A DNA stretch of 37,269 nucleotides from an uncultured Lachnospiraceae bacterium (GCA_945834545.1 CAMAHO010000002.1:1-37269), one strand, 5' to 3'. Positions 10,802 through 20,461 are shown, counted from the stretch's first letter. Program-made: numbers and translations. The notes: generated by a model not told the origin, from the sequence alone.

Positions 10802-12565
10802 TTATTCTACATCCTGCAGGGCTTCGAAGTCCTCTTCACCGGTACGGATCTTGACAACCTTTTCCACAGGGTAAACGAAAATCTTACCGTCTCCGATATG
10901 GCCTGTATAAAGGGCTTTCTTAGCTGCCTCGATAACGGACTCTACAGGAATCTTGCTGACTACTACGTCAACCTGTACCTTAGGAAGAAGGGTGGCATCC
11001 ATCTCAACACCACGATATCTTTCGCCGGCACCCTTTTGGATACCACAGCCCATAACCTGTGTTACGGTCATACCGGTTACACCCAAATCGTTCAGGGCTT
11101 TCTTTAATGCATCGTATCTGGAAAGCTTTGCAATGATTACGACCTTGCTGATGCCGGTAGGTGCTAAAGGTGCCACAACAGGAACGGCTGCATCCTTCTT
11201 TGCCTGGCTTGCGCTCTCATACTCTGCAACACCTAAGCTGGTGTTCTCGTTCACACTCATTGTCATAGTGTTGGAGATATCCATAATGCTGAAGCCTGCA
11301 TAAGCACTTGGCAAGCCGTGCTCGGTAGCATCCAGACCGATGATTTCTTCCTCTTCAGTAACGCGAAGACCGAATATTGCTTTGATTACAAGGAAGGTAA
11401 TGGTGATTGTCACTGCAGTCCAAGCTGCAACAGAGGCAAAACCGACAAACTGGATACCTAACAATTGAAAACCACCGCCGTAGAACAAACCTACCAGTTC
11501 TTCCCCTTCGCCGTTTGCAATGCTGTAGCCGGGAGCCGTGTTGGTAGCAAATAAGCCTACTGCAAGAGTACCCCAGATACCGTTTAAGCAGTGAACTGCA
11601 ACTGCACCAACGGGGTCATCAATATGTAATACATTGTCTAAGAACCAAACGCCGAAGCAAACCAGCAAACCGGCAACTGCACCGATGATGATAGAGCCAA
11701 GGCAATCTGTTACATCGCAGGGAGCAGTGATCGCTACCAGACCTGCAAGGGATGCGTTGAGACACATAGAAACATCCGGTTTGCCATACTTGATCCAGGT
11801 AAAGATCATACATACAACAGTAGCGATTGCAGGAGCAACGGTTGTGGTAAGGAAAACAGAGCCAAGCTGCTCTAAGCTGGTACAAGCTGCACCGTTAAAT
11901 CCATACCAGCCAAGCCATAGGATGAACACACCAAGGGCACCGATGGGAAGATTGTGACCGGGGAAAGCATTTACCTTTTCTACCTTTCCGTCCTTACCGG
12001 TTACAAACTTACCGATACGAGGTCCAAGAATCTTGGCACCAATCAAAGCAGAGATACCACCTACCATATGGATTGCACAGGAACCTGCGAAATCGTGGAA
12101 GCCCGTCTGAGAAAGCCAGCCGCCACCCCAAATCCAGTGTGCTTCGATAGGATAAATCAAAGCGGAAATAACGGCTGAGTAAACACAGTAGGAAAGGAAT
12201 TTGGTTCTCTCTGCCATAGCACCGGAAACGATAGTTGCTGTGGTAGCACAGAATACCAGGTTGAATACGAAATTCGAGAAATCAAAGCTTTCGTATGCTG
12301 TAAAGATATCAAAGCCGGGTTTTCCGATGAGACCTACCACATCCTCACCAAGCAACAGGCTAAAGCCGATCAATATAAAAACTACGGTACCGATACAAAA
12401 ATCCATCAGGTTCTTCATCAGGATGTTTCCTGTATTCTTAGCTCTGGTAAAGCCTGCCTCTACCATCGCAAAGCCTGCCTGCATCCAAAATACCAGGGCA
12501 GCGCCGATTAAGAACCACACGCCAAACACTTGGCCGCTAACAGCACTCATAATTTCTTCTGTCAT
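10802..12565 (-). CDS. amt: Ammonium transporter with C-terminally fused P-II (GlnB/GlnK) domain
   Basis: Amt core (WIWGGGWLSQTGFHDFAGSCAIHMVGG), then P-II domain VVIIAKLSRYDALKKALNDLGVTGMTVTQVMGCGIQKG...GDGKIFVYPVEKVVKIRTGEED. ATG 12565 behind GAGGAGG. Confidence 0.93.
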   Translation of the reverse strand: MTEEIMSAVSGQVFGVWFLIGAALVFWMQAGFAMVEAGFTRAKNTGNILMKNLMDFCIGTVVFILIGFSLLLGEDVVGLIGKPGFDIFTAYESFDFSNFVFNLVFCATTATIVSGAMAERTKFLSYCVYSAVISALIYPIEAHWIWGGGWLSQTGFHDFAGSCAIHMVGGISALIGAKILGPRIGKFVTGKDGKVEKVNAFPGHNLPIGALGVFILWLGWYGFNGAACTSLEQLGSVFLTTTVAPAIATVVCMIFTWIKYGKPDVSMCLNASLAGLVAITAPCDVTDCLGSIIIGAVAGLLVCFGVWFLDNVLHIDDPVGAVAVHCLNGIWGTLAVGLFATNTAPGYSIANGEGEELVGLFYGGGFQLLGIQFVGFASVAAWTAVTITITFLVIKAIFGLRVTEEEEIIGLDATEHGLPSAYAGFSIMDISNTMTMSVNENTSLGVAEYESASQAKKDAAVPVVAPLAPTGISKVVIIAKLSRYDALKKALNDLGVTGMTVTQVMGCGIQKGAGERYRGVEMDATLLPKVQVDVVVSKIPVESVIEAAKKALYTGHIGDGKIFVYPVEKVVKIRTGEEDFEALQDVE

Positions 12566-12590
12566 AATAGTTTCCTCCTCATATAAATGG

Positions 12591-12626
12591 AAAGGCACGT
12601 TCCCCTTGGGAACGCGCCTTTGCGTT
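12591..12626 (-). promoter_or_regulatory. amt leader hairpin with AAAGGC hexaloop alternative
   Basis: Minus strand AACGC-AAAGGC-GCGTT (5-bp stem, hexaloop) overlapping AAAGGCGCGTTCCC aagg GGAACGTGCCTTT. Confidence 0.6.
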
Positions 12627-12722
12627 TAAAATAATATATAAGATAATACCTGCGGATTTCTCCGTACTTTGTACTCTCGCAATCCTATCAAATATTCGCA
12701 TATAGTATGCTCATATTTGAGC

Positions 12723-12783
12723 GGGTCCCAAGGTCTGTTACCCACATTTGAGTAAGCTCATGTGGGTAAAGACCTTTTGACCC
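12723..12783 (-). terminator. Long hairpin downstream of glnA
   Basis: GGGTCccAAGGTCTgTTACCCACATtTGA gtaagc TCAtGTGGGTAAaGACCTTttGACCC begins 5 nt past the glnA stop; no clear U-tract, so it could be a processing/stability hairpin or a REP-type palindrome instead. Confidence 0.5.
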
Positions 12784-12788
12784 TGGTA

Positions 12789-14882
12789 TTATACATAGAA
12801 CAGTATCTTTGCATAATCCGGATAAGGAAGTACATCCTCAGGAAGCAGTTCCTCTGCCTCATCTGCAACCTTGCGAAGCTCTTCCATCTTAGCCAGAATG
12901 GTTGCCTGATAGTACTTAGCAGCTACCAGCGCCTCTGTCAGACCTTCTGCCGTTTCAATCTCTCCTGCCAGCTCACTTACCAGTTCAGAAATGCTGTCAT
13001 ACTGACCGGAAAGCTTTGTCAAAAGACGAACCTCAGCATTTACCGAAAGGCTGTCACACACTGCCTTCTTCTTGGAAACAGAAGTAGCGATCTGATCCAT
13101 ATACTCCATAAGAGCCGGTAAGAACTGCTTATTGACCATATCTACCATTGTCTTAGCTTCAATATGAATGGTCTTGGTATAGTTCTCTAAGAGAATCTCA
13201 TATCTGGAGTAAATCTCACTCTCCGTAAAGATATGATGCTTTGTAAAAAGCTTCTTATTCTTATCTGCCACAAACACAGGAAGTACATCCGGTGTGGACT
13301 TGTAGTTGTATAAGCCTCTCTTTTCTGCCTCTGCTACCCACTCATCGGTATAGCCGTTTCCGTTAAAGATAACCTTCTTGTGCTCTGCGATTCTGTCCTT
13401 CAATAGGCTGTGAATCTTGTCAGTCATCTGGTCAGCAGCTACATCCTTAAGCTCTTCATAAATCTTAGACAACTCTTCTGCCACTGCTGTATTTAACACC
13501 ACATTGGGTCCGGATACAGAAAGGGAAGAGCCCAGGGAACGAAACTCGAACTTATTACCGGTAAATGCAAAAGGTGAAGTTCTGTTACGATCCGTTGTAT
13601 CCTTAAAGAAATGAGGAAGTACACTGGCGCCGATATCCATAGTCACCTTTTCCTTATTTCCAAAGAAAGTGTCATTCTCAATGGACTTTAGTACCTCGGT
13701 AAGCTCATCTCCCAGGAATACGGAAATAATAGCAGGAGGTGCTTCGTTGGCTCCCAGTCTGTGGTCGTTTCCGGCAGATGCAACCGACAATCTCATCAAA
13801 TCTGCATAATTGTCAACTGCCGAGATAACTGCCATGAGGAATACCAGGAACTGTGTATTCTCTGCTGGAGTCTTGCCGGGGTCTAAGAGGTTTACCCCGG
13901 TATCCGTAGTCATGGACCAGTTGTTGTGCTTTCCGGAACCGTTGATTCCTGCGAAAGGCTTTTCGTGAAGGAGACATACAAAGCCGTGTTTGTCTGCTAC
14001 CTTTCTCATCACATCCATTGTCAACTGGTTGTGGTCCACTGCCACATTGGTGGTATCAAATACAGGTGCTAGCTCGTGCTGAGCAGGTGCTACCTCGTTG
14101 TGTTTTGTCTTAGCGGGAATTCCCAGCTTCCAAAGCTCCTCATCCAGGTCGTGCATATAAGCGGAAACTCTGGGCTTTAAGGCTCCGAAATAATGGTCCT
14201 CCATTTCCTGTCCCTTAGGAGGCTTCGCACCAAGCAAGGTTCTGCCGGTGAAAATCAAATCCATTCTCTTCTTGAAGTCTTCCTTATCTACCAGGAAGTA
14301 CTCCTGCTCAGGACCTACTGTGGTAGCAACACTCTTCACCCCTGTGTTGCCCAACAGTCCAAGCACCTTAACTGCCTCCTTGTTTAGTGCCTCCATAGAA
14401 CGAAGGAGAGGAGTTTTCTTATCCAGTGCTTCACCACTGTAGGAACAGAAGGCTGTGGGTATGTAAAGCGTTCCATCCTTGATGAAGGCCGGTGAAGTAG
14501 GATCCCAGGCTGTATATCCTCTGGCTTCAAAAGTTGCTCGAAGTCCTCCTGAAGGGAAACTGGAAGCATCCGGTTCACCCTTAACCAATTCCTTTCCGGA
14601 GAATTCCATGATTACCTCGCCGTTTCCTACGGGATTGATAAAGCTGTCGTGCTTCTCAGCAGTGAAACCGGTCATAGGCTGGAACCAGTGAGTGAAATGA
14701 GTTGCCCCATGCTCTACTGCCCATTCCTTCATAGCGATTGCTACTGCATTGGCTACATCCAATTCCAAATGAGAATTGGTATCAATTGTCTTTCTAAGTG
14801 CTTTATAAATATCCTTAGGGAGCTTTTCACGCATTACTCTGTCGTTAAACACCAAGCTTCCATACATTTCAGGTACTGTCAT
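12789..14882 (-). CDS. glnA: Glutamine synthetase type III
   Basis: 697 aa from MTVPEMYGSL; GSIII motifs GPEQEYFLVD, KHNEVAPAQHELAPVFDTTNVAVDHNQL, GINGSGKHNNWS. The ORF-track N-extension overlaps the leader. Confidence 0.95.
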   Translation of the reverse strand: MTVPEMYGSLVFNDRVMREKLPKDIYKALRKTIDTNSHLELDVANAVAIAMKEWAVEHGATHFTHWFQPMTGFTAEKHDSFINPVGNGEVIMEFSGKELVKGEPDASSFPSGGLRATFEARGYTAWDPTSPAFIKDGTLYIPTAFCSYSGEALDKKTPLLRSMEALNKEAVKVLGLLGNTGVKSVATTVGPEQEYFLVDKEDFKKRMDLIFTGRTLLGAKPPKGQEMEDHYFGALKPRVSAYMHDLDEELWKLGIPAKTKHNEVAPAQHELAPVFDTTNVAVDHNQLTMDVMRKVADKHGFVCLLHEKPFAGINGSGKHNNWSMTTDTGVNLLDPGKTPAENTQFLVFLMAVISAVDNYADLMRLSVASAGNDHRLGANEAPPAIISVFLGDELTEVLKSIENDTFFGNKEKVTMDIGASVLPHFFKDTTDRNRTSPFAFTGNKFEFRSLGSSLSVSGPNVVLNTAVAEELSKIYEELKDVAADQMTDKIHSLLKDRIAEHKKVIFNGNGYTDEWVAEAEKRGLYNYKSTPDVLPVFVADKNKKLFTKHHIFTESEIYSRYEILLENYTKTIHIEAKTMVDMVNKQFLPALMEYMDQIATSVSKKKAVCDSLSVNAEVRLLTKLSGQYDSISELVSELAGEIETAEGLTEALVAAKYYQATILAKMEELRKVADEAEELLPEDVLPYPDYAKILFYV

Positions 14883-14906
14883 CTCTCTTTCTCCTTTCTC
14901 ACTTTT

Positions 14907-14948
14907 TATGAGCGCCCTTAAGTTGCGCATCCTTAAGAACCACTCATA
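14907..14948 (-). promoter_or_regulatory. Second stem-loop in the glnA leader
   Basis: Minus strand TATGAG tggtt CTTAAG gatgcgcaa CTTAAG ggcg CTCATA between the first hairpin and the start codon. Confidence 0.45.
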
Positions 14949-14956
14949 GAAATAAA

Positions 14957-14994
14957 GAAAAGGCGCCTTGGACTAATCCAAAGCGCCTTTGCTT
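14957..14994 (-). promoter_or_regulatory. glnA leader terminator-like hairpin overlapping an AAAGGC hexaloop stem
   Basis: Minus strand AAGC-AAAGGC-GCTT overlapping AAAGGCGCtTTGGA ttag TCCAAgGCGCCTTTTCTTT, directly after the promoter. Confidence 0.65.
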
Positions 14995-15002
14995 ATGGGT
15001 GT

Positions 15003-15031
15003 ACTTTAGCACTTTCGTTTTTTCTTGTCAA
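15003..15031 (-). promoter_or_regulatory. Sigma-A-type promoter for glnA
   Basis: Minus strand TTGACA - 17 bp - TAAAGT. Confidence 0.75.
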
Positions 15032-15124
15032 CACTTTTTTGAAACAATGTTTGAAACCTCTTTTCGAGTGCAAATAAAAGAATCATTCCCAGGGAAAAGC
15101 ATCCCCAGGATCAGAGAGTTATCA

Positions 15125-15658
15125 TTAAATCTCATGTGTGTCACTATCTTCATTTGACCCATCGTAGGCATTTTTCTCTACATAGCTCATCATCTGGTTA
15201 TTAAGAATCACGTAGAAGCAATACGCCAGCAATCCTCCCAACAGTCCTGTAATACTCGGATTGACCTTGCGTACTCCCATCAAAATGACAATACAAAACC
15301 AGAAGACAACAAAACCTGCAATGCGGAAGATATGTTCCTTTAGCCATTTCTTCTTAAAAAACTGAATTCGTTCTTTCAGGGTAAAGCTGCTGGCCTTTAT
15401 GGTCTGCGTCAGATTCTCCTCCGCAGCCTCCTTGTATTCCTCATTAGAAAGCCGCTTTCCGCTCAAAATCTCATTGATACTAACCCCAAACAACTCGCTC
15501 ATGGCAAGAAGTGCATCCGCCGGTGGCAGATAAGTACCGGTTTCCCAGCGTGACACCGTTTTATTCGTCACGCCTATTTTCTCGCCAAGCTGTTCCTGGG
15601 TAAGCCCCTTTTCCTTGCGAAGCTCTGCTATAAATTTACCACTCTTTTCAAAATCCAT
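15125..15658 (-). CDS. XRE-family HTH regulator with C-terminal membrane segments
   Basis: FIAELRKEKGLTQEQLGEKIGVTNKTVSRWETGTYLPPADALLAMSELFGVSINEILSGK, then two hydrophobic segments. Confidence 0.88.
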   Translation of the reverse strand: MDFEKSGKFIAELRKEKGLTQEQLGEKIGVTNKTVSRWETGTYLPPADALLAMSELFGVSINEILSGKRLSNEEYKEAAEENLTQTIKASSFTLKERIQFFKKKWLKEHIFRIAGFVVFWFCIVILMGVRKVNPSITGLLGGLLAYCFYVILNNQMMSYVEKNAYDGSNEDSDTHEI

Positions 15659-15736
15659 TGTCGTTCACCTCCAAGGACACTATACCAGTTTTTCACTATT
15701 TTGTCTTTCCCATAAACAGCGAATTGGTCTCAGGCT

Positions 15737-16116
15737 GGTCCTGGGGACGCTAAAAAGTGGCTTTTTTACTGTCCCCGGTGGTCCTTTTGTCAGCAGAGTT
15801 AGCGCAGGATAAAGGCAGCCCTCCATAGATGGCTTTCCATCAATTCACGGAGAATGCTTCGTTTTTCTTAATACTTTGCCCATAACCAGAGAGCCTTCGA
15901 CACGATGTCGAAGGCAGTCGCCCCTGAGCCAGGACGGCGAATGGGCGACGGTCTCGTACGATGCCAAAAATGAAATCAAAGTATTTAGAAAAACCAGCAT
16001 TCGCAGTGTGATGGAAAGCCACCTATGGAGGGTTGCCTTACCCCCGCGCTAACTCACAGACATAAAAAGGACCACCGGGGACAGTAAAAAAGCCACTTTT
16101 TAGCGTCCCCAGGACC
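15737..16116. repeat. Composite palindromic element A (~380 bp, conserved core 15847-16010)
   Basis: Left arm ggtcctggggacgctaaaaagtggcttttttactgtccccggtggtcctttt is the reverse complement of the right arm aaaaggaccaccggggacagtaaaaaagccactttttagcgtccccaggacc; pairing continues inward (ccctccatagatggctttccatc / gatggaaagccacctatggaggg). Confidence 0.9.
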
Positions 16117-16130
16117 ACCTAAAACAAAAG

Positions 16131-16178
16131 GGACCGTCCAAAGCGGAGAGAGAGAGAGGGGTTTGCTTTGGACAGTCC
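16131..16178 (-). terminator. Terminator-like hairpin downstream of carB
   Basis: Minus strand GGACTGTCCAAAGC ... GCTTTGGACGGTCC followed by CTTTTGTTTT. Confidence 0.65.
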
Positions 16179-16188
16179 AGGAAGCTGG

Positions 16189-19100
16189 CTAAAATATAGT
16201 AGAGACCTTGATGGTCTGCTCCTCCAAGACATCTAAAAGAACCTTAACCGTGTCTAAGGAGGTGAACATGGTGACATTGTTTTCAATGGCGCAACGACGG
16301 ATTGCCACACCGTCCTCGTAGTGAACACCTGAGAGAATAGCTCTGGTGTTGATCACATAGCTCACATAGCCGGCGCGAATGGAGTCTAAGATCTCCTCGC
16401 TGCCCTCGCTGAGCTTTCTGCGCACGCGGGTGCGGATACCATGCTCCTTTAAGAAATCCGCACTTCCTATGGTGGCTTCAATGTTAAAGCCCATATCGTA
16501 AAATCTCTGTATCAAAGGTAAGGCTTCCTCCTTATCTTCATCAGCAAGAGTGACCATTACCGTTCCGTAATTCTGTAGCTTGATTCCCGATGAAATCAAT
16601 GCCTTGTACATAGCACGATGTAATTTCTCATCATAGCCTATGGTTTCTCCGGTGGATTTCATTTCCGGAGACAGGTAGGCATCCATTCCCTTCAGCTTGG
16701 AGAAGGAGAAGGCCGGTGCCTTCACATACCACAGCTTGCGTTCCTCGGGATATAGGGAGAAAATGCCCTGCTCCTTCAGACTGATTCCCAGGATGACTCT
16801 GGTGGCGATATCTGCCAGAGAGTAGCCTGTGGCCTTGGACAAGAAAGGAACCGTACGAGAGGACCTTGGATTCACCTCAATGATGTACACATCCTCCTTT
16901 TCGTCCACAATGAACTGAATATTATAAAGGCCGACGATACCTATTCCCAGGCCCAGCTTTTTCGTATATTGCAGGATAGTTCCCTTTACCTTATCCGAGA
17001 TACTGAAACTGGGGTACACACTGATGGAATCTCCGGAGTGAACTCCGGTTCTTTCTACCAGCTCCATGATGCCGGGAACGAAGACGCTCTGTCCGTCACA
17101 GATGGCGTCCACCTCCACCTCTTTTCCACGGATATACTTATCTACCAATACCGGCTTATCCACATCCACTTCCACAGCGGTTTTCAGATAATGCCTCATA
17201 TCCGCTTCCTTGGAAACGATCTGCATTGCGCGGCCTCCAAGCACGTAGCTGGGGCGTACCAAAACGGGATATCCGATTTCCTCAGCTGCCTTCACCCCAT
17301 CCTCTATGTTGGTGACAGCCATTCCCTTTGGCTGCGGGATTGACAAGCTTTCCAGCAGCTTTTCAAAGGAGTCTCGGTTTTCCGCCTTCTCAATGGCCTC
17401 GCAGTCTGTACCTATGATGTGTACGCCATACTCCTCCAGAGGCTTTGCCAGGTTAATGGCGGTCTGACCACCCAGAATGGCAATGACCCCTTCCGGCTGC
17501 TCCATCTCGATAATATTCATCACATCTTCTACACAAAGAGGCTCGAAATACAGCTTATCCGAGGTGGTGTAATCCGTAGACACGGTCTCCGGATTGTTGT
17601 TTATGATAATAGCCTCATAGCCCTCAGCCTTGATGGTTTTCACGGCATGCACCGTTGAATAGTCAAATTCCACACCCTGACCGATACGAATGGGGCCGGA
17701 GCCCAGCACGATAATTTTTCGTTTCTCGGATAGGATGGATTCATTCTCCTCCTCATAGGTGGAATAAAAGTACGGTATATAGCTTTCAAACTCGGAGGCG
17801 CAGGTGTCTATCATCTTATAGACAGGCATCACCTTGTGCTTCTTGCGAAGCTCAAATATCTGCCTGCTGTCCATATTCCAAAGCAGTGCAATCTCCCTGT
17901 CGCAAAAGCCCAGCTTCTTTGCGCTCTTTAACACTTCCAAGTCGCCTGGATTCTGTGCCAGCCGTTCTTCCATTTCCACAATATGAAGCAGCTTATGGAT
18001 AAAGAACACATCCATTCCTGTAACGCGGGCAATCTCTTCTGCGTTAATCTTTCTTCTGAGAAGCTCTGCTATGGCGTAAATCCTGTCATCCGTTCCCACC
18101 TGGATGTACCGAAGGATAGCCTCCGTCTCCATATCGTCAAATTTACTGTGATGCAGGTGAAACAGACCGATTTCCAGGGAGCGAATTGCCTTAAGCAAGC
18201 TCTCCTCCAGGCAGCGCCCTACGCTCATTACCTCACCAGTGGCCTTCATCTGGGTTCCCAGAGAATTGTTGGCATCGGTGAATTTATCAAAAGGAAAACG
18301 TGGCATTTTGGCAGCCACATAATCCAATGCGGGCTCAAAGGAAGCCAAGGTATTTGCCAGAGGAATCTCGTCTAAGCGCATCCCCACACTGATCTTGGCA
18401 GAAACTCTGGCAATGGGATATCCGCTTGCCTTGGAAGCCAAGGCAGAGGATCTGGACACTCTGGGATTGACCTCAATCAAATAATAATGGAAGGATTTGG
18501 GATCCAGAGCAAACTGTACATTGCACCCTCCTTCTATCTTCAGCGCACGGATGATTTTCAGTGCACTGTCTCTAAGCATATGATATTCCTTGTTTGTCAA
18601 GGTCTGGGAGGGACAAACCACAATGGAGTCCCCGGTATGAATCCCCACAGGGTCCATATTTTCCATATTGCAGATGGTAATGGCAGTGTCGTTGGCATCC
18701 CGCATTACCTCGTACTCAATTTCCTTGTACCCCTTTACACTCTTTTCAATTAACACCTGATGCACCGGCGAAAGAGCCAGGGCATTCTTGATGATTTCTC
18801 CAAATTCTGTTTTGTTTTCAGCAAAGCCGCCACCGGTTCCGCCCAGGGTAAAGGCAGGTCTCACCACCACCGGGTAGCCAATTTCTGTTGCAGCCTCATA
18901 GGCCTCATCTATACTTTCTGCGATTAAGGACGGCAGCACCGGCTCTCCCAGGCTTAGGCACAGCTCCTTAAACAGCTCTCTGTCCTCAGCCCGCTCGATG
19001 CTTTCTGTCTTGGTGCCCAACAGTTCCACACCACATTCTCTGAGAATCCCCTTTTTCTCCAGCTGTATCGCCAGATTCAGTCCTGTCTGTCCTCCGATTC

Positions 19101-19365
19101 CCGGCAAAATGGCATCCGGTCTCTCCATTCGGATAATCTTGGCCAGAAACTCCAGGGTAAGAGGCTCCATATAAATCTTATCCGCAATGGTCTGGTCGGT
19201 CATAATGGTGGCAGGATTGGAGTTGCAAAGCACAACCTCATAGCCCTCCTCCCGCAAAGCCAGACAGGCCTGGGTCCCTGCGTAATCAAACTCCGCAGCC
19301 TGACCAATGATAATAGGACCTGAGCCGATGACTAAAATCTTATGGATGTCTGTTCGCTTAGGCAT
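16189..19365 (-). CDS. carB: Carbamoyl-phosphate synthase large subunit
   Basis: 1058 aa; [37 protein letters not shown], duplicated ATP-grasp halves. Confidence 0.97.
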   Translation of the reverse strand: MPKRTDIHKILVIGSGPIIIGQAAEFDYAGTQACLALREEGYEVVLCNSNPATIMTDQTIADKIYMEPLTLEFLAKIIRMERPDAILPGIGGQTGLNLAIQLEKKGILRECGVELLGTKTESIERAEDRELFKELCLSLGEPVLPSLIAESIDEAYEAATEIGYPVVVRPAFTLGGTGGGFAENKTEFGEIIKNALALSPVHQVLIEKSVKGYKEIEYEVMRDANDTAITICNMENMDPVGIHTGDSIVVCPSQTLTNKEYHMLRDSALKIIRALKIEGGCNVQFALDPKSFHYYLIEVNPRVSRSSALASKASGYPIARVSAKISVGMRLDEIPLANTLASFEPALDYVAAKMPRFPFDKFTDANNSLGTQMKATGEVMSVGRCLEESLLKAIRSLEIGLFHLHHSKFDDMETEAILRYIQVGTDDRIYAIAELLRRKINAEEIARVTGMDVFFIHKLLHIVEMEERLAQNPGDLEVLKSAKKLGFCDREIALLWNMDSRQIFELRKKHKVMPVYKMIDTCASEFESYIPYFYSTYEEENESILSEKRKIIVLGSGPIRIGQGVEFDYSTVHAVKTIKAEGYEAIIINNNPETVSTDYTTSDKLYFEPLCVEDVMNIIEMEQPEGVIAILGGQTAINLAKPLEEYGVHIIGTDCEAIEKAENRDSFEKLLESLSIPQPKGMAVTNIEDGVKAAEEIGYPVLVRPSYVLGGRAMQIVSKEADMRHYLKTAVEVDVDKPVLVDKYIRGKEVEVDAICDGQSVFVPGIMELVERTGVHSGDSISVYPSFSISDKVKGTILQYTKKLGLGIGIVGLYNIQFIVDEKEDVYIIEVNPRSSRTVPFLSKATGYSLADIATRVILGISLKEQGIFSLYPEERKLWYVKAPAFSFSKLKGMDAYLSPEMKSTGETIGYDEKLHRAMYKALISSGIKLQNYGTVMVTLADEDKEEALPLIQRFYDMGFNIEATIGSADFLKEHGIRTRVRRKLSEGSEEILDSIRAGYVSYVINTRAILSGVHYEDGVAIRRCAIENNVTMFTSLDTVKVLLDVLEEQTIKVSTIF

Positions 19366-20461
19366 GACATACTTCCTCCTTCCATTGCTTCATATTGTTC
19401 AGGAAGTAGTCAAATAAGTAATTGCTATCCTGTGGTCCCGGAGCACTCTCGGGATGATACTGCACACTAAACACCTTATCCCTTTCGCACCGTACCCCCT
19501 CTATGGTATTGTCCAACAGATTCAGGTGGGTAACCTCTAAGGGGGTTCCCTGAATGCTCTCAGGGTCCACTGCATAGGAGTGGTTCTGGGAAGTGATTTC
19601 TATTTGATCTGTCAAAAGGTTCTTTACCGGATGATTGCCCCCTCGATGTCCGAATTTCAATTTATAGGTCTTCGCTCCATAGGCTCTGGATATAATCTGA
19701 TGTCCCAGACAGATTCCAAAGATTGGGAATTTCCCAATTAGCTGTCTGATGCACTTGGTGGTGGCCTCCACATCCGCCGGGTCTCCCGGGCCGTTGGAGA
19801 TAAACACCCCGTCCGGCTTCATCTCTTCGATGACCTGAGACGTGGTATCCCAAGGGACTACTGTGACACGGCACCCTTTCTTTGCCAGTTCTCTCACAAT
19901 GTTGGCCTTCATGCCGCAGTCTATGGCTACTACATGGAAGGATGCCTTCTCGATTTTCCCGGAATGATACTGGGTTTTTGTGCTGACCAGACTCACCGCA
20001 TCCCTAGGAAGCTCCCAGGCGGTCAGCCTGTCCAAGGCTTCCTTGGTATCCGTGGAAGCATCTGTTATGATAGCCTTGCAGCTACCAAAGTTTCGAATAT
20101 GCCTTGCAAGCTTTCTGGTATCTACCCCACTAAGCCCCGCAATGTCATATTTTTCCATAATCTGACCCAACGTTGCCGTACAGCGGAAATTGGAGGGCTC
20201 ATCACAGTACTCTCTGACAATGAGGCCTGACATAGATGGCTTTAGGGTCTCATAATCATCCTTGGCCATGCCATAATTGCCGATTAGCGGGTATGTCATA
20301 ACAACGGCCTGGTAGGTGTAGGACGGGTCAGACAAAATTTCCTGATACCCAACCATGGAGGTGTTAAACACCAGCTCTACCATTTTTTCGCTAGGTGAAC
20401 CGAATCCTTTCCCTTGAAGGACTGTGCCGTCCTCCAAAATGATTTTTCTCTCTTTTTCCAT
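19358..20461 (-). CDS. carA: Carbamoyl-phosphate synthase small subunit
   Basis: [22 protein letters not shown]..., GATase I motif [12 protein letters not shown] 20461 behind a GAGGAG RBS. Confidence 0.96.
   Translation of the reverse strand: MEKERKIILEDGTVLQGKGFGSPSEKMVELVFNTSMVGYQEILSDPSYTYQAVVMTYPLIGNYGMAKDDYETLKPSMSGLIVREYCDEPSNFRCTATLGQIMEKYDIAGLSGVDTRKLARHIRNFGSCKAIITDASTDTKEALDRLTAWELPRDAVSLVSTKTQYHSGKIEKASFHVVAIDCGMKANIVRELAKKGCRVTVVPWDTTSQVIEEMKPDGVFISNGPGDPADVEATTKCIRQLIGKFPIFGICLGHQIISRAYGAKTYKLKFGHRGGNHPVKNLLTDQIEITSQNHSYAVDPESIQGTPLEVTHLNLLDNTIEGVRCERDKVFSVQYHPESAPGPQDSNYLFDYFLNNMKQWKEEVCHA

Noticed and set aside
12566-12598. GTG-started extension of amt (MPFHLYEEETI)
   Set aside because: The strong GAGGAGG RBS lies within this extension and points to ATG 12565; the extension overlaps the leader hairpin.
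14883-14930. N-terminal extension of glnA (MRNLRALIKSEKGERE)
   Set aside because: Overlaps the leader stem-loop at 14907-14948; GSIII proteins begin near MTVPEMYGSL and a purine-rich RBS precedes that ATG.
14900-15120. Canonical tandem-hexaloop ANTAR target in the glnA leader
   Set aside because: Only one A1/G4 hexaloop found between the predicted start site and the terminator; none convincing upstream, so I report a single-hexaloop leader and not a confirmed ANTAR motif.
15840-16022. ORF MAFHHTANAGFSKYFDFIFGIVRDRRPFAVLAQGRL... as a small protein gene
   Set aside because: Lies inside palindromic element A; the frame relative to element B is broken by a 1-nt indel, and hairpin 1 substitutions are pair-preserving but nonsynonymous. 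No RBS. More likely an artefact of the structured core.
16131-16178. Treating the carB-downstream palindrome as part of element A
   Set aside because: It lies outside the A arms, has its own complementary arms and a U-rich tail on the minus strand; best read as the car operon terminator.
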